The notes under the pieces are model-generated. The model was given only the letters and a program-made list of their open reading frames with translations. It was not told the origin of the DNA and did no database searches. Below, one piece after another: positions 22,932 through 32,758 of a DNA stretch of 37,711 nucleotides. The translations under genes and the position numbers were made by a program. The DNA comes from Bacillus sp. REN3 (GTDB taxonomy: Bacteria; Bacillota; Bacilli; Bacillales; Cytobacillaceae). Every line of letters begins with the position of its first letter. Position 1 is the first letter of the stretch. The DNA lies in assembly GCF_017912555.1 (NCBI RefSeq), contig NZ_JAERSD010000030.1, positions 1-37,711 on the forward strand, read 5' to 3'.

Positions 22932-23855
22932 TTATAATGCCTTCAAGCAATGATGATATATATCCCTTAATGTATCTTCCAATTTCTTTTTAGGCTTCCA
23001 TCCGGTCAGGATCATCAATTTTTCCGGATTGCCTACCAATCTAGGAACATCTGCCACCCTCAACCTGGCAGGATCGACTTCATATTCGATTTTCTTATCC
23101 GAAAAGTTGCTTAAAATCTCCAGTATCTCCTCGATATAGACGCCTTTTCCTGTGCATACATTATAGATTTCCCCTGCTGTCCCTGAGCAGGCGAGAAGAT
23201 AATACGCCTCGGCGATATCCCTGACATCGGTAAAGTCCCTTGCCACTTTCAGATTGCCGACCCGCATTGCGGCAGTTTTTGTTTTCCCTTTATTGATGAG
23301 AGCGATCTGATAAGCGAAATCCGTCGTGACAAAGCCTTGCCTTTGGCCGGGCCCGATATGGTTGAACGGCCTTGCATGCGTGATATCCAATCCATATGAT
23401 TCATGGTACAGCTTCGCAAGCATGCTTACGGCAGACTTGCTGATCCCGTAAGGGCTGGACGGGTCCAAACGCATTTCCTCACTGACTTTGTCCAGCTCCG
23501 GGGGGATCTTCCCGTACTCCTCCGATGATCCTATCGTTACCACTTTTATCCCGCGATTTGTTTTCCTGACGGCTTCCAGTAAATGAATCGTCCCCATCAC
23601 ATTTGCCTCGATGAAGTCCGTTTTACGCTCCCAGGAATCTTTCACACTGCTTAATCCGGCAAGATGGAAGATATGCGTCGGTTCAAGTTTGTTCATTAAC
23701 TCCGCTATTTCTGTTTCGGATTGGAAATCCACCCTGAAAATATGATTCTCGCTCCTGTTCGCTCTGGAAGTTCCATAGACTTCAGCTTTATCCTTTAAAA
23801 ACCGTTCTAAATGCCTGCCAACAAATCCTGTGATTCCCGTAATGAGCGCCTTCAT
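22932..23855 (-). CDS. rmd: GDP-4-keto-6-deoxy-D-mannose reductase (Rmd-like)
   Basis: Extended short-chain dehydrogenase (307 aa). The NAD(P) motif is ITGITGFVGRHL at the N-terminus. SSEEYG holds the catalytic Ser region and YGISK the YxxxK pair. RPFNHIGPGQRQGFV and ARDFTDVRDIAEAYYLL are typical of Rmd and related sugar reductases. It should reduce the Gmd product to GDP-D-rhamnose. I chose the ATG at 23855, one base after the gmd stop with AGGAACTAAC ahead, over an in-frame codon at 23882 inside gmd. A GDP-fucose synthase is less likely, because that enzyme has a different epimerase-reductase signature. Confidence 0.85.
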   Translation of the reverse strand: MKALITGITGFVGRHLERFLKDKAEVYGTSRANRSENHIFRVDFQSETEIAELMNKLEPTHIFHLAGLSSVKDSWERKTDFIEANVMGTIHLLEAVRKTNRGIKVVTIGSSEEYGKIPPELDKVSEEMRLDPSSPYGISKSAVSMLAKLYHESYGLDITHARPFNHIGPGQRQGFVTTDFAYQIALINKGKTKTAAMRVGNLKVARDFTDVRDIAEAYYLLACSGTAGEIYNVCTGKGVYIEEILEILSNFSDKKIEYEVDPARLRVADVPRLVGNPEKLMILTGWKPKKKLEDTLRDIYHHCLKAL

Positions 23856-23856
23856 G

Positions 23857-24849
<993 letters not shown>

Positions 24850-24962
24850 CTACTTTATTGTTTATGCGGAAAGCATAATCTTCTTTCCTTTTATCGTAGC
24901 AAAAGGCGCATGTAATAAAGGACTCGCCATAAAAATATATATGTATGCAGGAGGTGAACGTC

Positions 24963-27119
24963 TTGGGAAAGAAGCATGACCATCAACTATATCTGAAAAT
25001 CATGTATGGAATGAAGCTTTACCAGGCAAACCGGCACGAGGAGGCGATCGGGCAATTCCTTGAGATTCTCTCTGAACATCCCGACTCGGTCGAAGCAAGA
25101 TACAATCTCTCCATTGTCTACATGAAAAACAGCCAATTTTCTGAGGCAATCAAGCATTTTACAATCATTGCAAAGATCATGGGTGATGAAGGGGATGCGT
25201 TCAAAGCGGAGATTTGGAACTATATAGGCATCTGTCATATAAAGGGGAAACAATTCACCGAAGCTTTCGAAGCGTTAGGGAAAGCTTCAGAAATCAAGCC
25301 GGGTTTGAGATCACAGCAGATTCCCTACCTAAAAGAAATGATCGAGGAAGCCTCAGCACCCTCTCCTAGACTATTCCAGGAGTTAGGTGACTATTATTTT
25401 GAAATGGGCAATGATTTTAAAGCGGAAGAGATGTATTTAAAAGCAATTGAAGAGAATGGTGACCATATTGTCCTTTTATACTCCCTGTTACAGGTTTACA
25501 ACCGGATTCAGCAAAGAAAAGGAGCCCTCCCGCCGGTCAAGCAAACACAATACATACCGGCAAACATAGCTGTGAATCCTTCAATCATCTGGATGGAATC
25601 TAATTCACAACAGCTTTTTGAAGCTGAAGAAACCGCAAATGAGGAAAGAAAGCGATGGGAATCTTATTTCGTCAATGGCAATCGCGTGCTGGAGGTAAGC
25701 TGGCCGGAAATTGCAGAACTTGATGCCAATCTGGATGGAGGGGGATACGATGGAATTCTGCTCACCATCCAGGACAGTCCGTTGACCATTTTGAATATGA
25801 TCCAGATTTTCAAGTGCTGCTCCAACCTTACCAATGTGACAGGAAAAACCATCATTATCGCTGACAGTCCGGATCCGCCCTTTTCTCCCTCGCACAAAAA
25901 TACGTTGTTGACCTTGTTCAGGTCCACGGGCTGGACACTGAAAGAAACAAATTCAGCTGGGGATAAAGAGCCGTTTTATCTTGTCGCGCAAAAAGCGGTC
26001 TGTGAAGTAATATGGCAAAGCCCGATCTTCAATGCCTCAGGTTATTCCGAAGAACAGACCCAGTATCTGGATGCAATAAAACCGTATCCCCTGAAGATTA
26101 AGACCATTCCTTTAGATCCCGCTCCAGAGCTTGATCAATATCCGGCCGATATGAAATCGTATTTGTGGTCCTTGCAGAATCAACCAGTCAAATCACCATT
26201 GATCCATTATCAGGCAGCTCCCGCCAATGCTTTTTCCTACCCATATGCCCCTCTTTCGATTGCAAGGACCATGTTCGAGACAGATACTCTGCCTCCTGCC
26301 TGGGTCAAAATCTTGAATGAAATGACGGAAATCTGGGTTCCATCTGACTTCAACCTTAAGACATTTGCTGCTGCGGGTGTTGACGCCGAACGGATGAAAA
26401 TCATCCCCGTGCCGCTGGATGAGCATAAATACGATCCAAACCGTGTTTCTCCCTATCCACTAAACGAAACAGCATCCTGCAAATTCCTGTCAGTTTTTGA
26501 CTGGAGTATCCGCAAGGGATGGGAAATCCTGCTTCAGGCATATTTTGAGGAGTTTCGTGAAGATGAAGACGTAATCCTTATCTTGAAGGTGTCAAAAATA
26601 AATGAGCCAAATTCAAATCCGCAGCAGAAAATTGAAGAACTGGCCAGGAAACTGGGCATTCATCAGCCGCCGAAATTCCACATCATCGAGGATACTTTGA
26701 CACAGGAGGAAATGATCCGCTTATACGCCGCTGTTGACTGCTTTGTCCTGCCTTCAAGGGGGGAAGGCTGGGGAAGGCCATACATGGAAGCCATGTCGAT
26801 GGAACTTCCGACCATCGGTACTAGATGGAGCGGCCAGCAGGCGTTCATGAATGACGGGAACAGCTACCTGATAGATATCGAAGGTCTAGTGCCTGTTGAC
26901 CCAAAAGGCATGCCTCCCCACTTCCACGGGCACCGCTGGGCTGAGCCGAGCATGGACCACCTGAAGACCTTGATGAGACATGTTTTCGACAATCCGGAAG
27001 AAGCGAAACGGAAAGGCCTGGATGCTAGGAAATCATTATTTCCCCGTTTTTCAAGACAAAACATCGGACAGCAAATCTTTCAGCGGATTGAGGAACTCGT
27101 CCATCATCATTACCGGTAG
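24963..27119 (+). CDS. TPR protein fused to a C-terminal GT4 glycosyltransferase
   Basis: A 718-aa protein. Residues about 1-190 are TPR-like (GMKLYQANRHEEAIGQFLEI, ARYNLSIVYMKNSQFSEAI, LGDYYFEMGNDFKAEEMYL). The middle (about 200-400) is not assignable by eye. The C-terminal half is a GT-B glycosyltransferase, with the second lobe starting at CKFLSVFDWSIRKGWEILLQ and the donor motif RGEGWGRPYMEAMSMELP (E-x7-E). Both parts resemble those of the product at 18800, but the TPR module is at the other end. I placed the start at the TTG at 24963, 8 bases after AGGAGG, rather than the ATG at 24945, which overlaps that site. It probably forms a unit with the methyltransferase 32 bases downstream. Confidence 0.87.
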   Translation: MGKKHDHQLYLKIMYGMKLYQANRHEEAIGQFLEILSEHPDSVEARYNLSIVYMKNSQFSEAIKHFTIIAKIMGDEGDAFKAEIWNYIGICHIKGKQFTEAFEALGKASEIKPGLRSQQIPYLKEMIEEASAPSPRLFQELGDYYFEMGNDFKAEEMYLKAIEENGDHIVLLYSLLQVYNRIQQRKGALPPVKQTQYIPANIAVNPSIIWMESNSQQLFEAEETANEERKRWESYFVNGNRVLEVSWPEIAELDANLDGGGYDGILLTIQDSPLTILNMIQIFKCCSNLTNVTGKTIIIADSPDPPFSPSHKNTLLTLFRSTGWTLKETNSAGDKEPFYLVAQKAVCEVIWQSPIFNASGYSEEQTQYLDAIKPYPLKIKTIPLDPAPELDQYPADMKSYLWSLQNQPVKSPLIHYQAAPANAFSYPYAPLSIARTMFETDTLPPAWVKILNEMTEIWVPSDFNLKTFAAAGVDAERMKIIPVPLDEHKYDPNRVSPYPLNETASCKFLSVFDWSIRKGWEILLQAYFEEFREDEDVILILKVSKINEPNSNPQQKIEELARKLGIHQPPKFHIIEDTLTQEEMIRLYAAVDCFVLPSRGEGWGRPYMEAMSMELPTIGTRWSGQQAFMNDGNSYLIDIEGLVPVDPKGMPPHFHGHRWAEPSMDHLKTLMRHVFDNPEEAKRKGLDARKSLFPRFSRQNIGQQIFQRIEELVHHHYR

Positions 27120-27151
27120 AAGTGCCTCCAATTCCCAAAGAGAGGTGAATT

Positions 27152-27967
27152 ATGGATAGAATGAACGTTTATATGGGCGACCATACGGTTTTGACGAAGC
27201 TGGCTCATGGCCCGAAAATTTTTCTTGATACACGCGAATTAAGCATGGCAAGCCATCTGATCTTGGATGGGTTATGGGAAGATTGGATCACGAAACTGTT
27301 TGTCTCCATCGTCAAGCCGGGGATGACTGTCCTCGACATCGGAGGCAACTGCGGGTACTATTCACTGCTCGCTTCCCATCTTGTCGGCAATGATGGGACC
27401 GTCCATGCCTTCGAGCCTAACCCCTTCCACCATAGCAATTTCATCAAAAGCAAATCGATCAATGGATTTTATCATCTGCATTTACACAAGGTCGCTTTAG
27501 CCGACAAACAAGGGACAATGCCTTTCCACATTCCCGTATTGTCCACCGCTTCAGCAAGCTTTTATAAAGAAGTATCCGAGGGCCTTATCGCGAAAGCCGA
27601 CATCGAAAGCATCGATGAAATCAAGATCCTCGATGTCTCTGCAGTAAAACTGACGGATTACCTGCCAAACCTGAAAGCGGATGTCATCAAAATGGATATT
27701 GAAGGCGCAGAACCGCTGGTGATGGAAAGTATATTCGAAATCATTAACAATAGCGGCAAAGTTCAAATCATCATGGAGTATAAACAGGGTTCCTGGATGG
27801 ACCATGGATTCGACTGTCAATCCATCCTGGATCGATTCATCAGCAACGGGTTTACGATCCAGATCATTCAGCATGACTCGACGCTCCTTCCAGTCACTGT
27901 GAAGGAATTGATCCATAAATCAATCCACGCAGAATATGACCTTTATATCAGCAACAGTGAAACTTGA
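27152..27967 (+). CDS. FkbM-family methyltransferase
   Basis: SAM-dependent methyltransferase of 271 aa. The SAM-binding motif is VLDIGGNCGYYSLLASHL (about 60-77), followed by VHAFEPNPFHHSNF and the family motif VIKMDIEGAEPLVMESIF, which together identify the FkbM group. Members usually O-methylate sugars or related hydroxyls. The ATG follows GAGAGGTGAATT. It lies 32 bases after the TPR-GT4 gene and ends in a terminator, so its likely job is methylating a deoxysugar on the glycan. The exact acceptor is unknown. Confidence 0.88.
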   Translation: MDRMNVYMGDHTVLTKLAHGPKIFLDTRELSMASHLILDGLWEDWITKLFVSIVKPGMTVLDIGGNCGYYSLLASHLVGNDGTVHAFEPNPFHHSNFIKSKSINGFYHLHLHKVALADKQGTMPFHIPVLSTASASFYKEVSEGLIAKADIESIDEIKILDVSAVKLTDYLPNLKADVIKMDIEGAEPLVMESIFEIINNSGKVQIIMEYKQGSWMDHGFDCQSILDRFISNGFTIQIIQHDSTLLPVTVKELIHKSIHAEYDLYISNSET

Positions 27968-27991
27968 TAAAACCCTGTCAAGAACTGAAAC

Positions 27992-28020
27992 AACCAGAGG
28001 ATCCCCCTCTGGTTTTATTT
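27992..28020 (+). terminator. terminator between converging units
   Basis: Stem AACCAGAGG/CCTCTGGTT (27992-28000 with 28006-28014) with a long T-rich tail on the plus strand. On the minus strand the tail TTGTTTC is weak, so it may serve the manC operon only partly. Confidence 0.8.
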
Positions 28021-28992
28021 TTTATTCGATAAATCCTCCATTAGATAAGCCTGTAGCCCTTCTTCTAGGGAGGAGGGTTTCCAATCCAGCATCGTAATCG
28101 CTTTTTGGTTCGATCCGTAATTCACCATGTCTTCTCCAGGCCGTAAAGGACGCTTCCCAAAAACAAGCAGGTTTTCGTCTGCCCCCAATATTCGCGCAAT
28201 GTTCAACAGCAGGCTTCTCAACTGTGTAGGCTTACCATGACATAAATTAAACACATCAAACAGAGCCTTCCTATTTAGATCTTCCATCAAGGCTTTGTAT
28301 CCTTTGGTCAAATCCCCAATATGGATAAAATCCCTAGACTGCTCACATCCCGACAGTTCAATCGGATTGCCTTCTTTCAAAGCTTCTATTACACTCGGGA
28401 CCAGCTTTCCCGGTGCATCTAGCACGCCATATGGAATGAAAACCCTCGCTATCCTCGTTGGCAGCTGGAATTCATGTGCCAGTTGATAGGCACGGACCGT
28501 TTCCGAAAGTTTCGATAATCCATAAGGGGTGTTCGGCCAGCAGGCGTCTTCCTCACGGCAGCCCCTGTCACTTGTTCCATACTCTGCAGATGAACCGGTG
28601 ACGATCACCCCCTTGCAGCCGCAGTCACTCAGGGATGAATAGAGCGTATACAACGGTGCCACATTGACCAAGTGGCCCTGGTCAAGACTGTACCCCAGAC
28701 TCGAATAGTCTTTCGCCCACCCAGCATGATGAATCCAGACATCCGGCCGGATGGCTTGGATGAAATCACGCAGTCCAGCCGCGTTTCTTATATCCAATTG
28801 TTTTATCTCAATCTTCGCTTCGATCAACCTTTTCAACCGCTCAGTTCGAAGGGCGTCATAATGATGGATGTCCTGGCTGATAGTCCCAATCACATGGAAG
28901 GGATCTTCAGCCAAATTCCTGGCAAGATGGAAGCCTATAAAACTGCTTACCCCGGTGACGACAACTGTCTGTTTCCTTGCTTTCCCCTCCAT
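28015..28992 (-). CDS. NAD-dependent sugar epimerase/reductase (SDR)
   Basis: Extended SDR of 325 aa with VVVTGVSSFIGFHLARNL as nucleotide-binding motif, VTGSSAEYG and YGLSK as the catalytic Ser/Tyr-Lys set, and SRDFIHIGDLTKGYKAL in the C-lobe. It is the last gene of the CDP-sugar operon and overlaps the RmlC-like gene as TAATG. By position it should reduce the 4-keto group of CDP-4-keto-6-deoxyhexose, as the CDP-paratose/abequose-type reductases do. The sugar made cannot be told from sequence alone; a C-4 epimerase role is the alternative. Confidence 0.8.
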   Translation of the reverse strand: MEGKARKQTVVVTGVSSFIGFHLARNLAEDPFHVIGTISQDIHHYDALRTERLKRLIEAKIEIKQLDIRNAAGLRDFIQAIRPDVWIHHAGWAKDYSSLGYSLDQGHLVNVAPLYTLYSSLSDCGCKGVIVTGSSAEYGTSDRGCREEDACWPNTPYGLSKLSETVRAYQLAHEFQLPTRIARVFIPYGVLDAPGKLVPSVIEALKEGNPIELSGCEQSRDFIHIGDLTKGYKALMEDLNRKALFDVFNLCHGKPTQLRSLLLNIARILGADENLLVFGKRPLRPGEDMVNYGSNQKAITMLDWKPSSLEEGLQAYLMEDLSNKK

Positions 28993-29441
28993 TATCGGTG
29001 GACCAGCTCCCAGGAGTAAGGAATGGATGGATCAAACGGGTCCTTTCGTTTGATTTCATCAGGATCATGGGGGATTGAAGAACAATTAGCTACAATTGCC
29101 ATCTCCGTTCCAATTCCTTTGAAACCGTTCCATACCAAAGGTGGGATCGTCACCCGGCAATAGTTGTCAGGGCCAAGGAAGATTTCCTGGACTTCCCCAA
29201 AAGTCGGGCTGCCCTCGCGGCTATCATAAAGGACCAATTTTATCCTCCCATGGGGAACCGTATAATTCAAAATCATTTTTTCATGGAGATGCCAGCCTTT
29301 GATCACCCCGGGATAAATACAGGAAAAATAAATCTCTCCAAAAGAGACGAAGTCCGCATCGTTACTGCGCATCATATGCATGATTTTGCCTCGTTCATCA
29401 AGGATTTGCCGCATCGGTGTTATTTTCACACCCTCTATCAT
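28992..29441 (-). CDS. RmlC-like sugar 3,5-epimerase (cupin)
   Basis: A 149-aa protein of the dTDP-4-dehydrorhamnose 3,5-epimerase superfamily. YPGVIKGWHLHEKMILNYTV holds the catalytic His region, and GRIKLVLYDSREGSPT, RVTIPPLVWNGFKGIG and the ending PYSWEL are family features. It is shorter than RmlC (about 180 aa). Lying between rfbG and the SDR gene, with ATGA and TAATG overlaps on either side, it should epimerise CDP-4-keto-6-deoxyglucose at C3 and/or C5. Similar short epimerases act on CDP and GDP sugars in other bacteria. Confidence 0.82.
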   Translation of the reverse strand: MIEGVKITPMRQILDERGKIMHMMRSNDADFVSFGEIYFSCIYPGVIKGWHLHEKMILNYTVPHGRIKLVLYDSREGSPTFGEVQEIFLGPDNYCRVTIPPLVWNGFKGIGTEMAIVANCSSIPHDPDEIKRKDPFDPSIPYSWELVHR

Positions 29442-30541
29442 CTGTCCATCCCTCCAAGCTTATTTGCCTTTGTATACTCTTCAATTTGCCTGAAACAGAC
29501 GGCTGTCAATTCCTGCTTTTCCAGATAGGCTTCTGTCCATTCCATCACTTTGCCAATTGCCGCACCCACATCCCAGACTGGATGCCAGCCCAAAATCGCC
29601 TTTGCTTTTGAGCAATCCAGCTTTAAGAAACGGGCTTCATGGGGCTGACTCTTATTTTCAATCACATAGGAGCCGCTGCCTTTCCACCTGGCGCATAGTT
29701 CGTTTACCATCCATTCCACATTCTTTGCATCACCGTCTTCCGGGCCGAAATTCCAGCCTTCGGAATAGAGGGGGCCTTGCTCATAAAGCTTCTGTGTCAG
29801 CAGCATATAACCGCTTAGCGGCTCAAGTACATGCTGCCACGGCCTTATCGCTTCAGGATTCCGAATGTTTATTTCTTCTCCTTTTATCAGCTTGCGGATG
29901 CAATCAGGCATCAATCTGTCCTCGGCCCAATCTCCTCCCCCGATGACATTCCCTGCTCTTGCCGTAGCAATGCCAACCCCATGTTTCGAGTAGTCCTCCG
30001 GATTGAAAAAAGAGCTGCGGTAGGAAGCAGTGACTAGTTCGGAACAAGCCTTGCTGTTCGAATAAGGATCGTATCCTCCCAGCTGGTCGTTTTCGCGATA
30101 TCCCCAGTGCCATTCTTTATTTTCATAACATTTATCGGTTGTAACATTGAGTACTGCTTTGATTGGGATCCCATCCTTGATGGCATTCCGCACAGATTCA
30201 AAGAGATGCACTGTCCCGAGGACATTTGTCTGGTAGGTTTCCAGAGGATTGTCATACGAGGCCCTTACGAGCGGCTGCGCCGCCATGTGGATGACGATTT
30301 CAGGCCGGGCATCGATCAATGCTTTTTGCAGTTTTTGAAGGTCCATGATATTTCCGTATACGGTCGGAATCCATTTATCCAGTCCACACAACTCAAACAA
30401 ACTCGGTGTCGTTGCCGGAGGTAATGCATAGCCTGTAACTTTTGCCCCTAGCCGGTAAAGCCACATGCACAGCCACGATCCTTTAAAACCCGTATGGCCA
30501 GTAATAAAAACTCTTTTATTTTTCCAAAATCCCTTATTCAT
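29438..30541 (-). CDS. rfbG: CDP-glucose 4,6-dehydratase
   Basis: Forms CDP-4-keto-6-deoxyglucose (367 aa). The N-terminal motif RVFITGHTGFKGSWLCMWL is diagnostic of RfbG/DdhB, with HMAAQPLVRASYDNP, NVTTDKCYENKEW and YDPYSNSK (YxxxK) further on. I chose the ATG at 30541 (MNKGFWKNK), 7 bases after the rfbF stop, over an in-frame upstream codon at 30640 that would overlap rfbF by about 90 bases. It corresponds to YfnG of the B. subtilis spore-crust yfnHGFED operon. Confidence 0.94.
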   Translation of the reverse strand: MNKGFWKNKRVFITGHTGFKGSWLCMWLYRLGAKVTGYALPPATTPSLFELCGLDKWIPTVYGNIMDLQKLQKALIDARPEIVIHMAAQPLVRASYDNPLETYQTNVLGTVHLFESVRNAIKDGIPIKAVLNVTTDKCYENKEWHWGYRENDQLGGYDPYSNSKACSELVTASYRSSFFNPEDYSKHGVGIATARAGNVIGGGDWAEDRLMPDCIRKLIKGEEINIRNPEAIRPWQHVLEPLSGYMLLTQKLYEQGPLYSEGWNFGPEDGDAKNVEWMVNELCARWKGSGSYVIENKSQPHEARFLKLDCSKAKAILGWHPVWDVGAAIGKVMEWTEAYLEKQELTAVCFRQIEEYTKANKLGGMDR

Positions 30542-30548
30542 TGTTCGA

Positions 30549-31346
30549 TCACCAAATCTTCCAGGGTGCCTGCCCTTTTTTCCACAATTCATCAAGCCGG
30601 TTTTTATCCCGCAATGTATCCATTGGATGCCAAAAGCCAAAATGTTTATAGGCCATCAGCTGATTATCCTTCGCGAGCGCCTCCATCGGTGCTTTCTCCA
30701 GCACAGTAGCGTCCCCTTCTATATAATCAAAGATTTCCGGCTGCATGACGAAGAATCCGGCATTGATCCAGCCTCCATCTCCCTTTGGTTTTTCCTGGAA
30801 AGCGGTCACCATATCATTCTTTGCCAATTCCAGAGCCCCGAACCTGCCATTCGGCTGCGTAGCGGTCACTGTAGCAATTTTTCCATTGGCAAAGTGAAAA
30901 TCGATTAGTTCCTTGATATTTACATCCCCCACTCCATCCCCGTAGGTAAGCATGAAGGGCTGATTTCCCACATAATCCTGGACCCTTTTCAATCTGCCGC
31001 CAGTCAGTGTCTCCATCCCTGTATCCACTAACGTTACTTTCCAGGGCTCGACAGTGCCATCGTGGAAAATCCTTTCATTATGATTCCGGAAATCGAAGGT
31101 GACGTTTGAAGCATGCAAAAAGTAATTAGCGAAGTATTCTTTTATATAGTAACTTTTATATCCCAGGCAAATGATGAAATCATTGAACCCGTAGGTGGAA
31201 TAGATTTTCATGATGTGCCACAAAATAGGCTTTTCTCCGATCTCAATCATCGGTTTAGGCTTCAAGTGCGATTCTTCGCTTATCCTGGTGCCAAACCCGC
31301 CTGCAAGGATGACAACCTTCATATCTTGTGGATCAAGTTTCGTCAT
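30549..31346 (-). CDS. rfbF: glucose-1-phosphate cytidylyltransferase
   Basis: Makes CDP-glucose from CTP and glucose-1-phosphate (265 aa). The signature is VVILAGGFGTRISEESHLKP, with KPMIEIGEKPILWHIMKIY, YGDGVGDV as metal/product site and WINAGFFVMQPEIFDYI. The ATG at 31346 has GGGGGGAGGAG ahead. It is followed 7 bases later by rfbG, which uses its product. It corresponds to YfnH of B. subtilis, whose operon makes a CDP-sugar for the spore crust. Confidence 0.95.
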   Translation of the reverse strand: MTKLDPQDMKVVILAGGFGTRISEESHLKPKPMIEIGEKPILWHIMKIYSTYGFNDFIICLGYKSYYIKEYFANYFLHASNVTFDFRNHNERIFHDGTVEPWKVTLVDTGMETLTGGRLKRVQDYVGNQPFMLTYGDGVGDVNIKELIDFHFANGKIATVTATQPNGRFGALELAKNDMVTAFQEKPKGDGGWINAGFFVMQPEIFDYIEGDATVLEKAPMEALAKDNQLMAYKHFGFWHPMDTLRDKNRLDELWKKGQAPWKIW

Positions 31347-31361
31347 TTCTCCTCCCCCCTT

Positions 31362-32072
31362 TTAAGGATTGAACTGCTTTTCATAGGGTTTCAAATAATC
31401 CCCTGCCGGATTAAGCGGGAATTGGTTGAACGGTCTCAGGAAGCTTTCCCTTCCTGGCTGGCCTCCCCATTTGACCCGGTAATAATGCTCATATAACGGA
31501 AAGGTTTTGTTATTGATCTCTTCCAGCCGGGTGTCGGATTTAATCGTCGATGATCCATTATAATGATGTGTGACGGGAAGGTCGGTACAAACCTGCTCAT
31601 ATCCAGAGAGATGGAGCCTTCTGTAGTAATCACAATCTGAAAAATAATGCGGCAGGATGGTATCCCATGGTCCCGCTTCTTTGACAGCTTTCATGTTAAA
31701 AGCCACAAGAGCGTGATAATTCGTAAACGCCACACCCCAATTTCGTCCTTCCTTTTGCAACTCCTCAATCGCTAATAGAAATTTCCCAGCTGTGCCATCC
31801 GCCGCTTCAGCATCATTATGCATAAAAAGGATCACATCACAGTCCTGTTCAGCCCCAAACCGATGCAATAGATTCATCGTCTGGCTAAATGTCAGTGGAA
31901 CAGGGGGAGTATAGGTTCGCGTGTCTGAAAAACCTAACTCTGCTTGCCGCAATTCCTTATTGCTCGAGTTATCAATGATTACGGTATTGGACAAGTATGG
32001 CTTGATGCTGGCAAGAGCTAAACTAAGCAAATCGATCCGATTGACGTAGCCAATCCCGACCAGATACTTCAT
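31362..32072 (-). CDS. GT2-like glycosyltransferase, tandem paralog B
   Basis: A 236-aa GT-A type enzyme: KYLVGIGYVNRIDLLSLAL, VIIDNSSN, and the DxD-like motif VILFMHNDAEAADG at about 85-98. FSDCDYYRRLHLSGYE and PVTHHYNGSSTIKSD lie in the acceptor half. It is about 40% identical by eye to the neighbour at 32069, with which it overlaps by ATGA, so the pair arose by gene duplication. It lacks the length of typical GT2 enzymes and has no membrane segment. Donor unknown; a CDP- or GDP-deoxysugar made by the same operon is plausible. Confidence 0.82.
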   Translation of the reverse strand: MKYLVGIGYVNRIDLLSLALASIKPYLSNTVIIDNSSNKELRQAELGFSDTRTYTPPVPLTFSQTMNLLHRFGAEQDCDVILFMHNDAEAADGTAGKFLLAIEELQKEGRNWGVAFTNYHALVAFNMKAVKEAGPWDTILPHYFSDCDYYRRLHLSGYEQVCTDLPVTHHYNGSSTIKSDTRLEEINNKTFPLYEHYYRVKWGGQPGRESFLRPFNQFPLNPAGDYLKPYEKQFNP

Positions 32073-32758
32073 GTTGTCCCTCCTCCATGCTGATTTCCTG
32101 TAAAACCACTCGGACGGAAGACAAGCTCATACGATAATTGCTCTGTTTGATGGATCTTCCACTTGTCTAACAGATAGCTTTTATATAAGGGAAATGTTAT
32201 CGAGGTAATATATTCAAAGTAAGCATCGGATTTGATCGAGGAACTGCCATGATGAATGACAGGCAAATCTGTCTGCAGCATTTTATACCCCGCACTGTGG
32301 AGCCTCCAATAGTAATCATTGTCGCTGAAATACATGGTAAAAACAGTGTCGTGCCCGCCTATAGCCTTTGCTGCCTCAACATTGATTGCGCACAGGGAAT
32401 CATAATTGGTGAAAATGGCCCCCCATTTTTCTTCTTCCCGGCGTACTTCCTCAATCAGTTTCAGGAATGCTTCCGGCACTCCATGTGCTGCTTCCGCATC
32501 TGCATGCATGAAAATCAAGGCATCACATGACCGCTCCTTGGCAGCTTCCAGCAAATAGTTTATTTTTTGAGGAAAAGTCAGTGGAACAGGCGGTTCGAAT
32601 ATCGTCACCTTTGAAGATAATGAATCTTCAGCACGTAAATCCAGACCATCGGAATTATCAACAATCACCGTATGAGGCCAGTATGGTTCAATGCTATCCA
32701 CCGCGCGATGAAGCAGGTCCAGGCGAGACTTATAACCAATACCCACGAGATAGTTCAT
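32069..32758 (-). CDS. GT2-like glycosyltransferase, tandem paralog A
   Basis: A 229-aa enzyme parallel to paralog B: NYLVGIGYKSRLDLLHRAV, VIVDNSDG, PPVPLTFPQKINYLL, DALIFMHADAEAAHG (DxD region), FSDNDYYWRLHSAGYK and PVIHHGSSSIKSDAYFE. The shared blocks fall in the same order and distance in both. It overlaps manC upstream and paralog B downstream by 4 bases each, so all are translated in series. The duplicates may add two different residues or two positions of the same chain. Confidence 0.82.
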   Translation of the reverse strand: MNYLVGIGYKSRLDLLHRAVDSIEPYWPHTVIVDNSDGLDLRAEDSLSSKVTIFEPPVPLTFPQKINYLLEAAKERSCDALIFMHADAEAAHGVPEAFLKLIEEVRREEEKWGAIFTNYDSLCAINVEAAKAIGGHDTVFTMYFSDNDYYWRLHSAGYKMLQTDLPVIHHGSSSIKSDAYFEYITSITFPLYKSYLLDKWKIHQTEQLSYELVFRPSGFTGNQHGGGTT

